A stretch of 64,000 nt of DNA from Arcanobacterium ihumii. GTDB lineage: Bacteria > Actinomycetota > Actinomycetes > Actinomycetales > Actinomycetaceae. Location of the stretch: the NCBI RefSeq assembly GCF_900604515.1, contig NZ_UWOS01000001.1:186001-250000 (forward strand), in the 5' to 3' direction. The notes below the pieces were generated by a model. The model was not told the DNA's origin. It searched no databases and saw only the letters and a program-made list of their open reading frames with translations. How positions within the stretch are numbered: the first letter of the stretch is position 1; each line of letters opens with the position of its first letter. Positions 9,018-17,123 of the stretch are shown here, piece after piece. Position numbers and translations under genes: made by a program.

Positions 9018-9516
9018 CCCGCTTGCGGCACCCGACACTCTCGGCATTACCGCAGGTGGTGGTTTCCTCGCAGCTGGTCGCGCTTTCACTGATCCCACAC
9101 GTCTTGCTCTTACCGGTGTTGCCGTATCGGTTGGTCTTGCCTCACTCACCCAGCTCCTGCTCGTACGAGCGGCCCCCCCCGAAGCAGGAGCCGCTATGAC
9201 GTGGCTTAAGGGCTCTCTGTACGCTCGAACAATGAACGACGCCGTCACAGTTGCACCCATCGTCCTTATCGGTTTTATTGTGACTTTGGTGTTCTCACTT
9301 CACTTAAATGCCCTAGTCTTATCAGACTCAACAATGAGAAGTATAGGAGTACCAGTTTCAGTGTTAAGGATCTGTGCGGTTATACTTGCGGCACTGTGTG
9401 GCTCGGCCGCCGCCTCTCCTTCCTTCCCCAGCAACCAACCGTCCCAGAGGGAATGGTGGTGCGTGAACTCATCACCTTCGGACGTTACCCATATACGGGA
9501 GCCTTTGCGTCCTTGA
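8785..9516 (+). pseudogene. Second FecCD-type permease, 3' truncated by deletion
   Basis: Starts MRARFTLSMML at an ATG inside the end of permease 1. About 207 residues are typical FecCD sequence: YWRYRMPRIVVNMLAGVGMA, SGALLQAALRNPLAAPDTLG and MTWLKGSLY are all family landmarks. After ILAALCGSAA (near 9408), where VAVAGPIGFVGLVVPH should follow, the sequence jumps into the middle of an ABC ATPase read out of frame, and stops at 9516. About 130 residues with the last membrane helices and the ATPase-contact loop are missing. It cannot form a working channel subunit. A run of eight C at 9173-9180 is present but in frame. Confidence 0.85.
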
Positions 9517-9962
9517 CGAAGGATGACCACCGAGTGATCGAAGACGCCGCAGCGGCAACCCAAGTACTTGATTATCTTGATCGACCAGCAACCCAGCTCT
9601 CCGGTGGTCAGCGCCAACGCATGTGGATTGCCATGATTCTCGCCCAACAGAGTTCAATTATGCTACTCGATGAGCCAACCACCTTCCTCGATCCTGCCAA
9701 CCAATTGTCCATTCTTGACCTAGTTACTGACTTAAATCGCGAAGGACGAACCATAGTCATGGTTGTACACGATATGGTACATGCGGCGAAATACTCCGAC
9801 CACGTTGTTGTGATGAAGAACGGGGAAATCCTCAAAAGTGGTCCGACTGAGGAAACCCTCAACTCTGATCTGATTGAACGTGCCTTTGGTATTTCAACGA
9901 TGATGGTCGCTGACCCCCAGACAGGTAGGAAGCTACCGCTCGCATACAGCGTTTGTCACTAG
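9396..9962 (+). pseudogene. FepC/FecE-type ABC ATPase, 5' truncated (no Walker A)
   Basis: The remnant begins at the Q-loop (RRLSFLPQQPTVPEGM) and keeps VRELITFGRYPYTG, the signature LSGGQRQRMWIAM, Walker B SIMLLDEPTTFLD, the switch histidine in VVHDMVHAAKYSD and the normal C-terminus. The first ~80 residues, with the Walker A P-loop, are absent because the same deletion removed them and the end of permease 2. The GTG at 9396 is only the first possible start in the surviving frame, with no ribosome binding site. It is an iron-siderophore importer ATPase by family and cannot bind ATP normally. No substrate-binding lipoprotein gene remains nearby. Confidence 0.85.
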
Positions 9963-10401
9963 CTCTTCGGTCTTCCTATAACGCTCCTAGATCGATAACT
10001 TGCATTGTAATTGTGATTTGGTAGCCGAGAAATTTGCTCCTGATTTCCGCGTTGATTTTGCCTGCAATAAAGTACTAGAGATAGAGCATTAGGAATTGTT
10101 TCTCTCTGCTAGAAACGGTTTACCATCGTGCTTACTAACTTCGCTAAATTCTGCCGACAGAGAGCTCTTAAGGTCTCCGCAGGCAACTTGCTACGACGGT
10201 CCTGAAAAGTATTTCGAGGCAGAAAACCTAGAAGACGCGTTCAAAAATTTCATGAAAATGGAGGAACTGAACCTTCGCTCGTGTGAACAAGCGAGAGATT
10301 GAGGCCTAAATGAGGCATCTGATTTCATATCGCAGGAGCTTGTTACTTACGCAAGTGCTAACCTTACCACCCTGCCCTTGTTGGTCCAGAAGCGTCAACT
10401 T
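9963..10401. other. Gene-poor scar between transporter remnant and GNAT fragment
   Basis: About 440 bases with no convincing gene. A plus-strand frame from a TTG at 10096 to 10302 ends with EKYFEAENLEDAFKNFMKMEEL, protein-like but without ribosome binding site or recognised family; it may be a remnant. No repeat, tRNA or strong hairpin was seen. Confidence 0.4.
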
Positions 10402-10866
10402 TCATGCACTCGTCCATGTCCCATTGCGATAAACACTAACGAAATCACCTTCACATCCGCGCAGGTAGAAGCCGAGTCGACGGTTCGTTGCAAGCATCTC
10501 CACGTTGTTTGTCGCATTCTCCGTATCGATATAGCGGAATCCTTTTTTCGCCAACGTGAGCGCATTCGCTGTTTTTGCCAGAGTCGATAGGTGGTGGCCA
10601 CGAAAATCCTTAGCCACCCACGGCGATTGTTGCGCAGCCGCAGTAGAACCTTCTTTGAACTGAACTGCCGTATATGCTGCAAGTTTCGCGTCCTTCACGT
10701 GACGAACGACGACGGTAGAATGGCGCGTGCCCGACTCCCATGTACGGGTGTAAAAATCACGAGTTGCCTCTGTGGAGTAGGTGGGAATAGTTGCACCATC
10801 GGTTGAAGGGAAATCTTTGGCGAACTCGTTGCGCACATAGGCGATCTCTACCCAATCTAGATTTAG
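10402..10866 (-). pseudogene. GNAT acetyltransferase, C-terminal fragment
   Basis: The frame is open from about 10881, without a normal start, and carries protein-like sequence from RHLNLDWVEIAYVRNEF onward. It shows a GNAT acetyl-CoA fold half: VVRHVKDAKLAAYTAVQF, then WVAKDFRGHHLSTLAKTAN (the acetyl-CoA-binding segment usually Q/RxxGxG/A, here RGHHLST), then YIDTENATNNVEMLATNRRLGF, the classic end of the domain. Homologues in actinobacteria are much longer, often two GNAT domains. The 5' portion is missing because sequence of a phage-type replication module abuts it near 10866. A GTG at 10836 could in principle start a 144-residue product. Confidence 0.7.
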
Positions 10867-10997
10867 GTGGCGGCAACATGATCAAACCCAGCCACAGCCG
10901 CAAGATCCGCCGCGGCAGTGATCGTGTGGTGGTGTGGATAGGTGGTGTTGGACTGGACGCCCGTCACCATGGCTGCGTAGAGGGTCATGGGTTTCAT
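10863..10997 (-). pseudogene. Phage/plasmid primase-like protein, N-terminal stub
   Basis: Starts MKPMTLYAAMVTGVQSN with an excellent SD (GAGGAGGTGGCCCT) and an ATGA overlap with the upstream gene, so it was a genuine gene. Only 44 residues remain. The pattern (A)xVTGxxSNTTYPxxxT...AVAGFDHVAA resembles the N-terminus of phage primase-like proteins that normally continue with ...EY..xxRS and CDNDH motifs. After VAAT the sequence hits TAA at 10863, exactly where the GNAT fragment begins. The rest of the primase, and whatever followed it, is lost. The family call rests on a short stretch and its position after the polymerase. Confidence 0.55.
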
Positions 10998-11491
10998 AGG
11001 GCCACCTCCTCAAAGTGTTCGTCGATGTAGCGGATTGGGAGGTCGAGGGCGTGTGCCCACTGGATTTCGATGCGCATTCCGGTAGAGACGCGTGGGGTGT
11101 AGACCCACATGCCCTCGCAGTGGGAGAGCAGGATGCGGTTGAAGAACATCGCGAGCTCCCGCTCATCCGGATCCGTGTCATTCATGAACTGCGGGAACAA
11201 CAGGTGCGGGGCGAGCGGGATCTTCTTCTCCCCCACCGCATGCGCGCAGATCTCCCTTGCGAGGGCCGTGTTGGCTTCGGTGTCGCCGGAATATGGTGAG
11301 CAGATGTAGACCAAGGGCCGGTATCCGAACTCGGCCCGCTGGGCTCTCTTGAGTGCTTGGTATGCGGTCAGGTCCGCATACCCTTCCTTGTTGCGGACTG
11401 CGATCCCCACGTCCGCCCACGCTGTCGATACCACGAGTGGCTCCTCTCTCGAGGGCTCAGTCGGTGGCACATACTCGCGCGCATCAGGCAC
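10994..11491 (-). CDS. DUF4406/DUF7768-like protein of the phage module
   Basis: A 165-residue protein. PLVYICSPYSGDTEANTA (~59-76), the NDTDPDERELAMFFNRILL segment and STGMRIEIQWAHALDLPIRYI match a nucleoside 2-deoxyribosyltransferase-like Rossmann domain common in phage and integrative-element replication modules (DUF4406/DUF7768). The fold is similar to enzymes acting on nucleotides, but activity is unproven. It lies between the polymerase and primase genes, is GC-rich like its neighbours, and its TGA overlaps the next ATG, showing translational coupling. The first 50 residues are not recognised; a later start is possible. Confidence 0.7.
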   Translation of the reverse strand: MPDAREYVPPTEPSREEPLVVSTAWADVGIAVRNKEGYADLTAYQALKRAQRAEFGYRPLVYICSPYSGDTEANTALAREICAHAVGEKKIPLAPHLLFPQFMNDTDPDERELAMFFNRILLSHCEGMWVYTPRVSTGMRIEIQWAHALDLPIRYIDEHFEEVAL

Positions 11492-11608
11492 GCAAGCAGG
11501 AGCCCTCTACCAAGAGGGCTCTGGGCAGACACGATTTATAACCCCACTCCATAGGGCAAGGCCCGGGTCCGCCGGAAATTCCTCAGGAGCGCATCTGCGG
11601 GTGGTGGG

Positions 11609-13560
11609 TCAGTCTTTGCGGTAGTAGTCGCATTCGAACCCGTCCGCGTCCAGCGGCAGCCCCTCGGCCCAGTCGGGGGTGGTGGCCATGAGGTCGCAGA
11701 TGTCGTGGACGGTGGCGGTGCTGTTGTGTGGGTGGTCGATGATGACTTCGTCGTGGACGTGCATGACGATCTCGTGACCGGCGGTCTCGAGGGTGCGGAT
11801 TGCGTGGGTGAGGATGTCGCGGGCGATGGCTTGGACGATGTTCTCCGTGAGCTTGCCGCCATAGGTTTCGAGCTGTGTCCATTTGCGGTTCGTACCCAGG
11901 CCCAGTAGGTGATGGAGGTGCCGCCGAACCGGTTCTCCCCCAGGCCGGGTTTCACGTACGCGAGGCGTCTACCCGAGGGCAGTTCGATGAACAGCATCCC
12001 CGCCTCAAAGGTGAAGCGCAGGTTGCGTAGTCTCACGGTGCGGCGGGTGGTGATGGCGGTGATGGCGGCCTGTTCGATGTCCGCCCAGAGCATGACGATC
12101 CTGGGGTTTGCGGCCCGCCACGCATCCACGATCGGCTTCAGCTCTGCCTCTTTGAGCCCCATGGCGAGGGCTCCCATCGCCGTGAGCGCTCCGACGGAGC
12201 CGCCGTAGCCGCAGGCGAGCACCGCGATCTTCCCTTTCTGGCGTAGCTCGGCGTTGGGACCGTGTTTATCGACCGGGACGCCGAACATGCGCGACGCGGT
12301 CTCGCAATAAAGGTCCTTCCCAGCTCTAAAGGCTTCGAGGGTGTGGTGTTCGTGTGCGAGCCAGGCGATGACGCGGGCTTCGATCGCGGAGAAGTCAGCC
12401 ACGACAAACCGACGCCCCCGGCTCGGGATGAACGCGGTGCGCACGAGCTGGGAGAGCGTGTCAGCAACCGACGGGTAGAGCAACTCGAGGGCATCTGCGT
12501 CTCCGGTGTGGACAAGAGTGCGGGCGGTGTCGAGGTCGGGCAGATAGTTGCGGGGAAGGTTTTGGACTTGGATTAAGCGCCCGGCGAAGCGGCCGGTGCG
12601 TCCTGCCCCGTAGAACTGGATGAGGCCGCGCGCCCGCCCATCAGCCCCGGCAGCATGGTGCATCGCCTGGTACTTCTTCACGCTCGACTTCGATAGCTCT
12701 CCCCGCAGCTCAAGCACATCACGAACCGCCCCAGTAGCGGTCTCAAGCGCTGCAGCGACGTCGGTTTTGGCGAGTGAGTCCATGTTGCAGCCGTGTTCGT
12801 TGAGCCAGGTTTTGAGTTGGGCGGGCGAGTTCGGGTTCTCAAGCCCCGTTAGGGTGGTGGCGCGGGCGAGGAGTTTCTCGCGATGTTTCGTGTCGATGGT
12901 GATGGCGCTGTGGACGAGGGTGTGGTCGAGGAGGATGCCGCGGTCGTTGATGCGCTGATCCAGGGCGTAGTTCTCCCACTCCCCTGACGGGACCGGGTGC
13001 TTGGCGAGGCGGGTGTGGATGGCGGTTTCCACCTCCATATCTCGCGCGTTGTATGCCACGAATGCTTCCCACCCGGCAGGGTCCGACTCGGGCAGGTTCT
13101 GCTCACCATCTGCGTTGGGGGTGCAGAAGTGGCGGATGAGGGTGCGGCCGCGTGGGTCTTTCACGACCGGCAGGCTCAGGATCTTGGCGACGTCGTCAAG
13201 GGCGAGCGGTAGGCCGAGGTATGCGGACCACACCATCGTGCAGCGCCACTGCCCCGGATCCAAGAACACGCCTTCCTCAAGAAGGTCAGGGTGATGACGG
13301 TGAAGATAGGTGGTGAGGCAGATGCGTTCAAAGGCCGCATTGTGTGCCACTTTCACCACGCCGGGATCGACGAGCGCGGCCAGGATCTCGGCTGGTAGTG
13401 GTTCTCCGCGGGCGAGGTCGATAACGGTGGGTGGTTGGTGGTCGATGGAGTAGCCGAACAGCAACACCTCAAACTCTCGGTGAGCCGCGTACGGGTAGAC
13501 GCCTGCTTTGGCGAGGTTCACCGGGGAGTATGTTTCGAGGTCGATCGCGAGATGACGCAT
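11609..13560 (-). pseudogene. Family A DNA polymerase, frameshifted
   Basis: ATG at 13560 with SD GGAG. The protein starts MRHLAIDLETYS with the DxE of a 3'-5' exonuclease domain. Polymerase motif A reads VVADFSAIEARVIAWL and motif B RQKGKIAVLACGYGG. After GGTSITYWA one base is missing in a G-run (CCC at 11901-11903 on the plus strand, expected CCCC), and the frame runs on into a Ser/Thr/Pro-rich nonsense tail to 11536. Restoring the base gives LGTNRKWTQLETYGGKL, then motif C HVHDEVIID and a natural TGA at 11609: 650 residues, normal for this phage/integrative-element PolA-like family. As read, motif C is lost, so the enzyme would be inactive unless the base is an assembly error. Confidence 0.85.
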
Positions 13561-13640
13561 GCCGGTCTGCTCCTTGACGGGGATAGGGGAAAGTGAAGGA
13601 GCCAACCAGGGGTGGCTGACTCCCTCACACGAGTCGCGGG

Positions 13641-13832
13641 TTAGTGGCCGAGTTCGTCCTTCAGACGCTCCAACCGCTCCTTCTCCTTTGCGAGGAGTTC
13701 ATCGAGTTCCTTCCGACGACGCCGCTCCTCCCGCTTCTCTGTAATCCAGAAGACGCCCCAGGCGACGTAGAGCGGAAGGACGATGTAGAGCAGGTAGGCC
13801 CAGGTGATGGCTTGGAAGAATTCGTTATTCAT
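13641..13832 (-). CDS. Small membrane protein with charged coiled-coil tail
   Basis: A 63-residue protein, not assigned to a family. Residues ~7-30 (AITWAYLLYIVLPLYVAWGVFW) form one membrane helix. The remainder is a highly charged helix (EKREERRRRKELDELLAKEKERLERL), likely a cytoplasmic coiled coil. A good SD (GGAG, 6 bases before ATG) and position 12 bases after the DUF2815 stop support a real gene of the same operon. The layout is like small phage membrane proteins of unknown role. Confidence 0.7.
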   Translation of the reverse strand: MNNEFFQAITWAYLLYIVLPLYVAWGVFWITEKREERRRRKELDELLAKEKERLERLKDELGH

Positions 13833-13843
13833 GCCCCTGCTCC

Positions 13844-14395
13844 TTAGTTGAGGAAGTCGTCATCCGCGGTGAAGGCGGAGAAGTCGGATTCGGCGGAGAC
13901 GCGTCCACCTCCAAGCGGTTCGCCGTCGCGGAGCTTTTGGATGTTGCCCAGGCCGCAGGCGATTCCACGGTTCCCGTTCGTATTGAACGCATAGAACGAG
14001 ATGCTCACGCGGGCGTAGCATCCGGAGTAAACCTCGCTGGCGTCCAGGATCGGGTTAAGGGACGCGTCGACGACCTGGGGTGGAGTGGTGGAGTTCGCGT
14101 TGACGAAGAACGCGTCCGCATAGGCGTCATCGTCCTTCTCGAGATCCCCGTCCCGCAGTGGGAGTTTGAGGGCGGCCTTGTTGGGGCGCTTGCCGCCGAA
14201 CTTCCCGACACCTTGCTCGATCGCGGCGTCGATCGCTGCTTCGATCTTCGCGATCGTCGCCGTATCGGACTTCGGGATGATCAAAGAGACCGAGTACTTG
14301 GGCTTGGAGCCGTTGATGGACTTGGGTTCGAAAATGTGCGCATACGACAGGCGCACCTCGCCAGTGATGACTCGAGTCGGATTATTGATTGACAT
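13844..14395 (-). CDS. DUF2815 single-stranded-DNA-binding-type protein
   Basis: A 183-residue DUF2815 protein, a phage family related to OB-fold ssDNA-binding proteins. Recognisable segments are TGEVRLSYAHIFEPKSING, KYSVSLIIPKSD, LPLRDGD..KDDDAYADAFFVNANS and YSGCYARVSISFYAFNTNGNRGIACGLGNIQ. It probably coats single-stranded DNA during replication by the neighbouring polymerase. I chose the ATG at 14395 because GAGGA lies five bases upstream; the ATG at 14407 overlaps the preceding stop (ATGA) but lacks a ribosome binding site. The genome order DUF2800-DUF2815-polymerase is the standard one for this module. Confidence 0.88.
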   Translation of the reverse strand: MSINNPTRVITGEVRLSYAHIFEPKSINGSKPKYSVSLIIPKSDTATIAKIEAAIDAAIEQGVGKFGGKRPNKAALKLPLRDGDLEKDDDAYADAFFVNANSTTPPQVVDASLNPILDASEVYSGCYARVSISFYAFNTNGNRGIACGLGNIQKLRDGEPLGGGRVSAESDFSAFTADDDFLN

Positions 14396-14403
14396 GGTTG
14401 TCC

Positions 14404-15552
14404 TCATTTCTTGGTTTCGTTACTAACGGTGAATTCAGTTGCCGCGTCCCGTAGGTCGAGGGCGGCGCGTTTATCGGAGTCCGGCACGAGCACGGGTTTA
14501 CCCGCCGGTTTGACCACGAGGTCTCCGAGGATCTCGGCGAACGTGGTCTTGCCGAGCTGCTTTTCCATCGCGGTGATGGTGCGCAGCTTCTTCTCGAAGA
14601 TGTCGGTGACCCCCGCACCCTCAAGGGCGGCGATCACCTTCGCCTCGCTCGTGTACTTGCGCATCGAGCGTCCGGTCACGAGCTTGAACCCAGGCCACTG
14701 CTTGCCCTGGTTCACGGCAAGGGAAGTCGCGTACGCCTCCACATCCGAGGCCCACTTCGTGAGCTGTGGCAGCCGCGCCAACACCGCGGCGATCTCGGTG
14801 TCAGTGAGCTCGGCGGGTGGAGCAAACTCGCCCTTGGCAAGAGCAAGGTTTGCCGCCGCGCGGGCCCGGCAGGTGGGTGCGATCGCACAAAACTGACACC
14901 ACGCCCCAGGACAAAAGCTCCCCTCACCCGTGGCGGCGAGTTCTGCTTTCGGTCGCACCACCTGTTCGGCCCATTCCTCGAGGTCGGCGACGCTGGTTTC
15001 CCAGGTGGTGACGTTCTCGCGGCGAGGCTGGAAGATATGCACGACGACAGTGGTGATGTCGTAGAGCATGTCGAAGGCGGCGATCGCACCAATCGCATAC
15101 AGCTTGAGCTGCGGATTCTCCACGGCGTCGACGAGGACGCCTGCCCCGTATTTGAGGTCGATGACGTGGAGGGTGCCGTCGGCGACGATCACACAATCCC
15201 CCGTCCCAAACCCACCCGGAACGACGTGCGAGTAGTCGAGCCGCTGCTCAATACACACCAACGAATCCGACGTCCCCCGGCGGGTCTCAGCGAGAACCTG
15301 CTGGACATACGCGACATAGTCGTCGGTGTGCGTCTCCATTTCCTCGTCCTGCCAGTTGGAGACCGGTCTGGTGGTCGGGTGGAGGTGGAGTGCTCGGCGG
15401 AGCTTCCACTCGGCGAGTTCGTGTGCCGCGGTGCCCTGCTCGGCCGCAGCCGACGACACACCAGGCGTACCTCGGCTCGCAAGGACGGACGGTGTGCAGT
15501 TCAGCCACCTATGTGCACTCGATGCGCTCAAGAGCGCGTGATCACTCGGCAT
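14404..15552 (-). CDS. DUF2800 RecB-like nuclease of the replication module
   Basis: A 382-residue DUF2800 protein, a PD-(D/E)xK nuclease relative of RecB and Cas4. Visible are SSAHRWLNCTPSV at the start, EQGTAAHELAEW (~40-51, the conserved GT..H helix), HVIDLKYGAGVLVDAVENPQLKLYA holding the DxK nuclease motif, and FCPGAWCQFCAIAPTCRAR with cysteines spaced like an iron-sulfur cluster. It probably processes DNA ends during phage recombination or replication. The start at 15552 (MPSDHALLS) overlaps the stop of the upstream gene and has an AGGCGGTG-type SD; an ATG twelve codons upstream would extend into the neighbour. Confidence 0.85.
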   Translation of the reverse strand: MPSDHALLSASSAHRWLNCTPSVLASRGTPGVSSAAAEQGTAAHELAEWKLRRALHLHPTTRPVSNWQDEEMETHTDDYVAYVQQVLAETRRGTSDSLVCIEQRLDYSHVVPGGFGTGDCVIVADGTLHVIDLKYGAGVLVDAVENPQLKLYAIGAIAAFDMLYDITTVVVHIFQPRRENVTTWETSVADLEEWAEQVVRPKAELAATGEGSFCPGAWCQFCAIAPTCRARAAANLALAKGEFAPPAELTDTEIAAVLARLPQLTKWASDVEAYATSLAVNQGKQWPGFKLVTGRSMRKYTSEAKVIAALEGAGVTDIFEKKLRTITAMEKQLGKTTFAEILGDLVVKPAGKPVLVPDSDKRAALDLRDAATEFTVSNETKK

Positions 15553-15940
15553 GTGCCACCGCCTGAGCCTCGGCCAGCAGCCACGCATACTTCGACGGGT
15601 CCACCGCCGAGAGCCTCATAGCACCAGCCTTTTCGATCAGCTCACGTGCCGTCGCGGTCTTGCCCTGTTTCGACAAGATCGCGAGAGCCTCACGAACCTG
15701 CTCCACACTCACCTCCACCGCCGGTGCCTGTGCTTCCTGCTGGTCGAGGTGGTCCTGGTAGGCGGCTTCCAGTCCGGGCTGGGCAAGTTGCGCCGCAGCG
15801 ATCGGCCGTGCACCACTCATACCGGCGTGGCCTTCGATGCCTTCCCAGGCTGCTTGCTCGACCTCGCCCGCTAGGAGGGTGGCAAGTTCCGCGATCTGGT
15901 TGCAAGCGGCAATGATCTTGTTCGCTTCCGTGACGTTCAC
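15542..15940 (-). CDS. Conserved hypothetical phage-module protein
   Basis: A 132-residue protein of unknown function. The C-terminal half, VEQVREALAILSKQGKTATARELIEKAGAMRLSAVDPSKYAWLLAEAQ, has the shape of a small helical domain seen in phage proteins loosely labelled rRNA biogenesis Rrp5-like; that label has no functional meaning here. The N-terminal ~60 residues are Ala/Glu-rich helix. It overlaps both neighbours by a few bases, so it is part of the same coupled operon. Confidence 0.65.
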   Translation of the reverse strand: MNVTEANKIIAACNQIAELATLLAGEVEQAAWEGIEGHAGMSGARPIAAAQLAQPGLEAAYQDHLDQQEAQAPAVEVSVEQVREALAILSKQGKTATARELIEKAGAMRLSAVDPSKYAWLLAEAQAVAHAE

Positions 15941-16257
15941 TCGCGCTCACCGCCCTGGATGGCGTCAGCGATCGCCATGAGATCATCAGACTGGTTTTCG
16001 ACGATCGTGACCTCGTCGACGCTCGCGCCGGGGATCAGCACTGCGTACCGGTCGCTCGCACCGAAGATCCGACGCGCCAGCCGGTCACGAAGCCGCATCT
16101 CTCGGACCCGGAGCACCGAGTCCGTCTCGGGCCTCACCCGGACCTTAATGATGTGCCTCATCGACACTCCTTCCTCTTCACGCAGGACCGTCACGCCCGG
16201 ATTGGCACGTCCCGCTACTGAGAGGGCTTTGAGGAGTGGTGCTTTATAACCGTTCAT
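15937..16257 (-). CDS. Hypothetical phage-module protein
   Basis: 106 residues from the ATG at 16257, which overlaps the sigma-factor stop (ATGA) and has GGAGG ten bases upstream. An internal ATG at 16161 has an even better-spaced SD (AAGGAG) and would give a 74-residue protein starting MRHIIKVRVRPE. The sequence after that point is rich in Arg and Val (VLRVREMRLRDRLARRIFGASDRYAVLIPG) and looks like a small mixed alpha/beta protein. No family recognised. Either start is possible, and both may be used. Confidence 0.55.
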   Translation of the reverse strand: MNGYKAPLLKALSVAGRANPGVTVLREEEGVSMRHIIKVRVRPETDSVLRVREMRLRDRLARRIFGASDRYAVLIPGASVDEVTIVENQSDDLMAIADAIQGGERE

Positions 16258-16850
16258 CGGAGCATCGCCTCCAACTTCGTGATGGCGCGCTTGAGGATCT
16301 TGGCGACCATGGGTTGTGAGACACCGAGCTGGGCAGCTACCTCCGCCTGAGTGAAGCCGTCGAGCTTCACGGCGACCAGGACGTCACGCTCACGCTCTTG
16401 GAGTGAGTTGATTGCGTCCCAGATCGCCAGCGCTCCGGTCCAGTCATCCGCGGGGTCTGCCAAAGCGGTCCGGCCAGCGAGGTAACCATCGGCGCTCAAC
16501 TCGGACTCGATCACCGAAATCGGCTCGGTTTCATCCCTTGGCGTTGAGGCCTGGTAGGCAGTGTTACGGTGGTGGCGTTTCGCCTGGTTGTACTCGACTC
16601 GCCCGACCTCTCCGTCAAGGATGGTGCCCGGGTCACGCCGCTCCACCAGACCGGGGTCCTCGGCAGTCGCCAGGCGCTGCTCGAAGTCCCTCTCCACCAT
16701 GACGGCTACCTCGTCGGCGCTCACCTCCACGGTGTAGTACTGGCAGGGGTATCGCTCGGTCGAGTTGTTGCGTTCGAACCGAAGCGTGAGCTCGCAGGTC
16801 TCGTTGTCGTTGTTGCGGTTGTTCGGATTTTCGGTATTTCGGTTTTTCAT
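16254..16850 (-). CDS. Phage sigma-70-like factor (region 4 HTH)
   Basis: A 198-residue protein whose C-terminus is a clear sigma region 4 / ArpU-type helix-turn-helix: INSLQERERDVLVAVKLDGFTQAEVAAQLGVSQPMVAKILKRAITKLEAML (~140-198, written here with the recognition helix SQPMVAKIL). The N-terminal part is charged and lacks a convincing region 2, so it may be an activator rather than a full sigma factor. The SD GGAGCGAAC precedes the ATG. It heads the coupled gene block and is preceded by a region with mutually exclusive hairpins (16949-17001) that could control read-through into it. Confidence 0.72.
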   Translation of the reverse strand: MKNRNTENPNNRNNDNETCELTLRFERNNSTERYPCQYYTVEVSADEVAVMVERDFEQRLATAEDPGLVERRDPGTILDGEVGRVEYNQAKRHHRNTAYQASTPRDETEPISVIESELSADGYLAGRTALADPADDWTGALAIWDAINSLQERERDVLVAVKLDGFTQAEVAAQLGVSQPMVAKILKRAITKLEAMLR

Positions 16851-16948
16851 GTTCGCTCCTTCCCGCTGCTAAGCGGGGTTGGAGCGAGACCTGGAAGGGG
16901 TCAGACGACTTGTGGCTGCGAGACGAAGTGGTTGAGGCAAAAGGAAAC

Positions 16949-16982
16949 GGGCCAGACCGTCACCGAAGTGAGGGTCTGACCC
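16949..16982 (-). terminator. Hairpin terminator upstream of sigma-like gene
   Basis: A 14-bp stem with two mismatches (16949-16962 with 16969-16982) is closed by a CUUCGG tetraloop on the minus strand and followed by GTTTCCTTTTG. It lies about 100 bases before the sigma-like start. Its 5' arm shares GGGTC with an alternative hairpin at 16978-17001, so the two cannot form together. Confidence 0.6.
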
Positions 16983-17001
16983 GTTGGCGCCCAACCGGGT
17001 C
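16978..17001 (-). promoter_or_regulatory. Alternative (antiterminator-like) hairpin
   Basis: GACCC-G-GTTGG / CCAAC-GGGTC with a 3-nt loop and one bulge. Its 3' arm overlaps the 5' arm of the terminator at 16949-16982 by five bases, the layout of an attenuator. A 19-codon GTG frame (17022-17081, ending ISWPWS) sits just upstream, but has only a weak SD. Function is inferred from structure only. Confidence 0.35.
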
Positions 17002-17100
17002 TCGCAATTACGGATGTCTGTTTACGACCACGGCCAGCTGATGCCGTGGAAGGTGAAGAAGAGTGCCGTCTTGCTGTGCACCGCGACACAACACCCTTAT

Positions 17101-17123
17101 GAAGCCACTACTTGCGTGGCTTC
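17101..17123 (-). terminator. Hairpin at end of small gene
   Basis: Perfect 8-bp arms gaagccac (17101-17108) and gtggcttc (17116-17123) with a 7-nt loop overlap the stop codon of the 47-residue gene. No T-run follows, so it may be a pause or weak terminator. Confidence 0.4.

Noticed and set aside
9173-9180. Run of eight C as a phase-variation switch
   Set aside because: The permease frame is intact through it and the gene is already destroyed downstream.
16901-17089. Minus-strand 62-residue frame after the small basic gene
   Set aside because: Low-complexity sequence, and it runs straight through the terminator hairpin; the alternative 19-codon leader frame is only a speculation.
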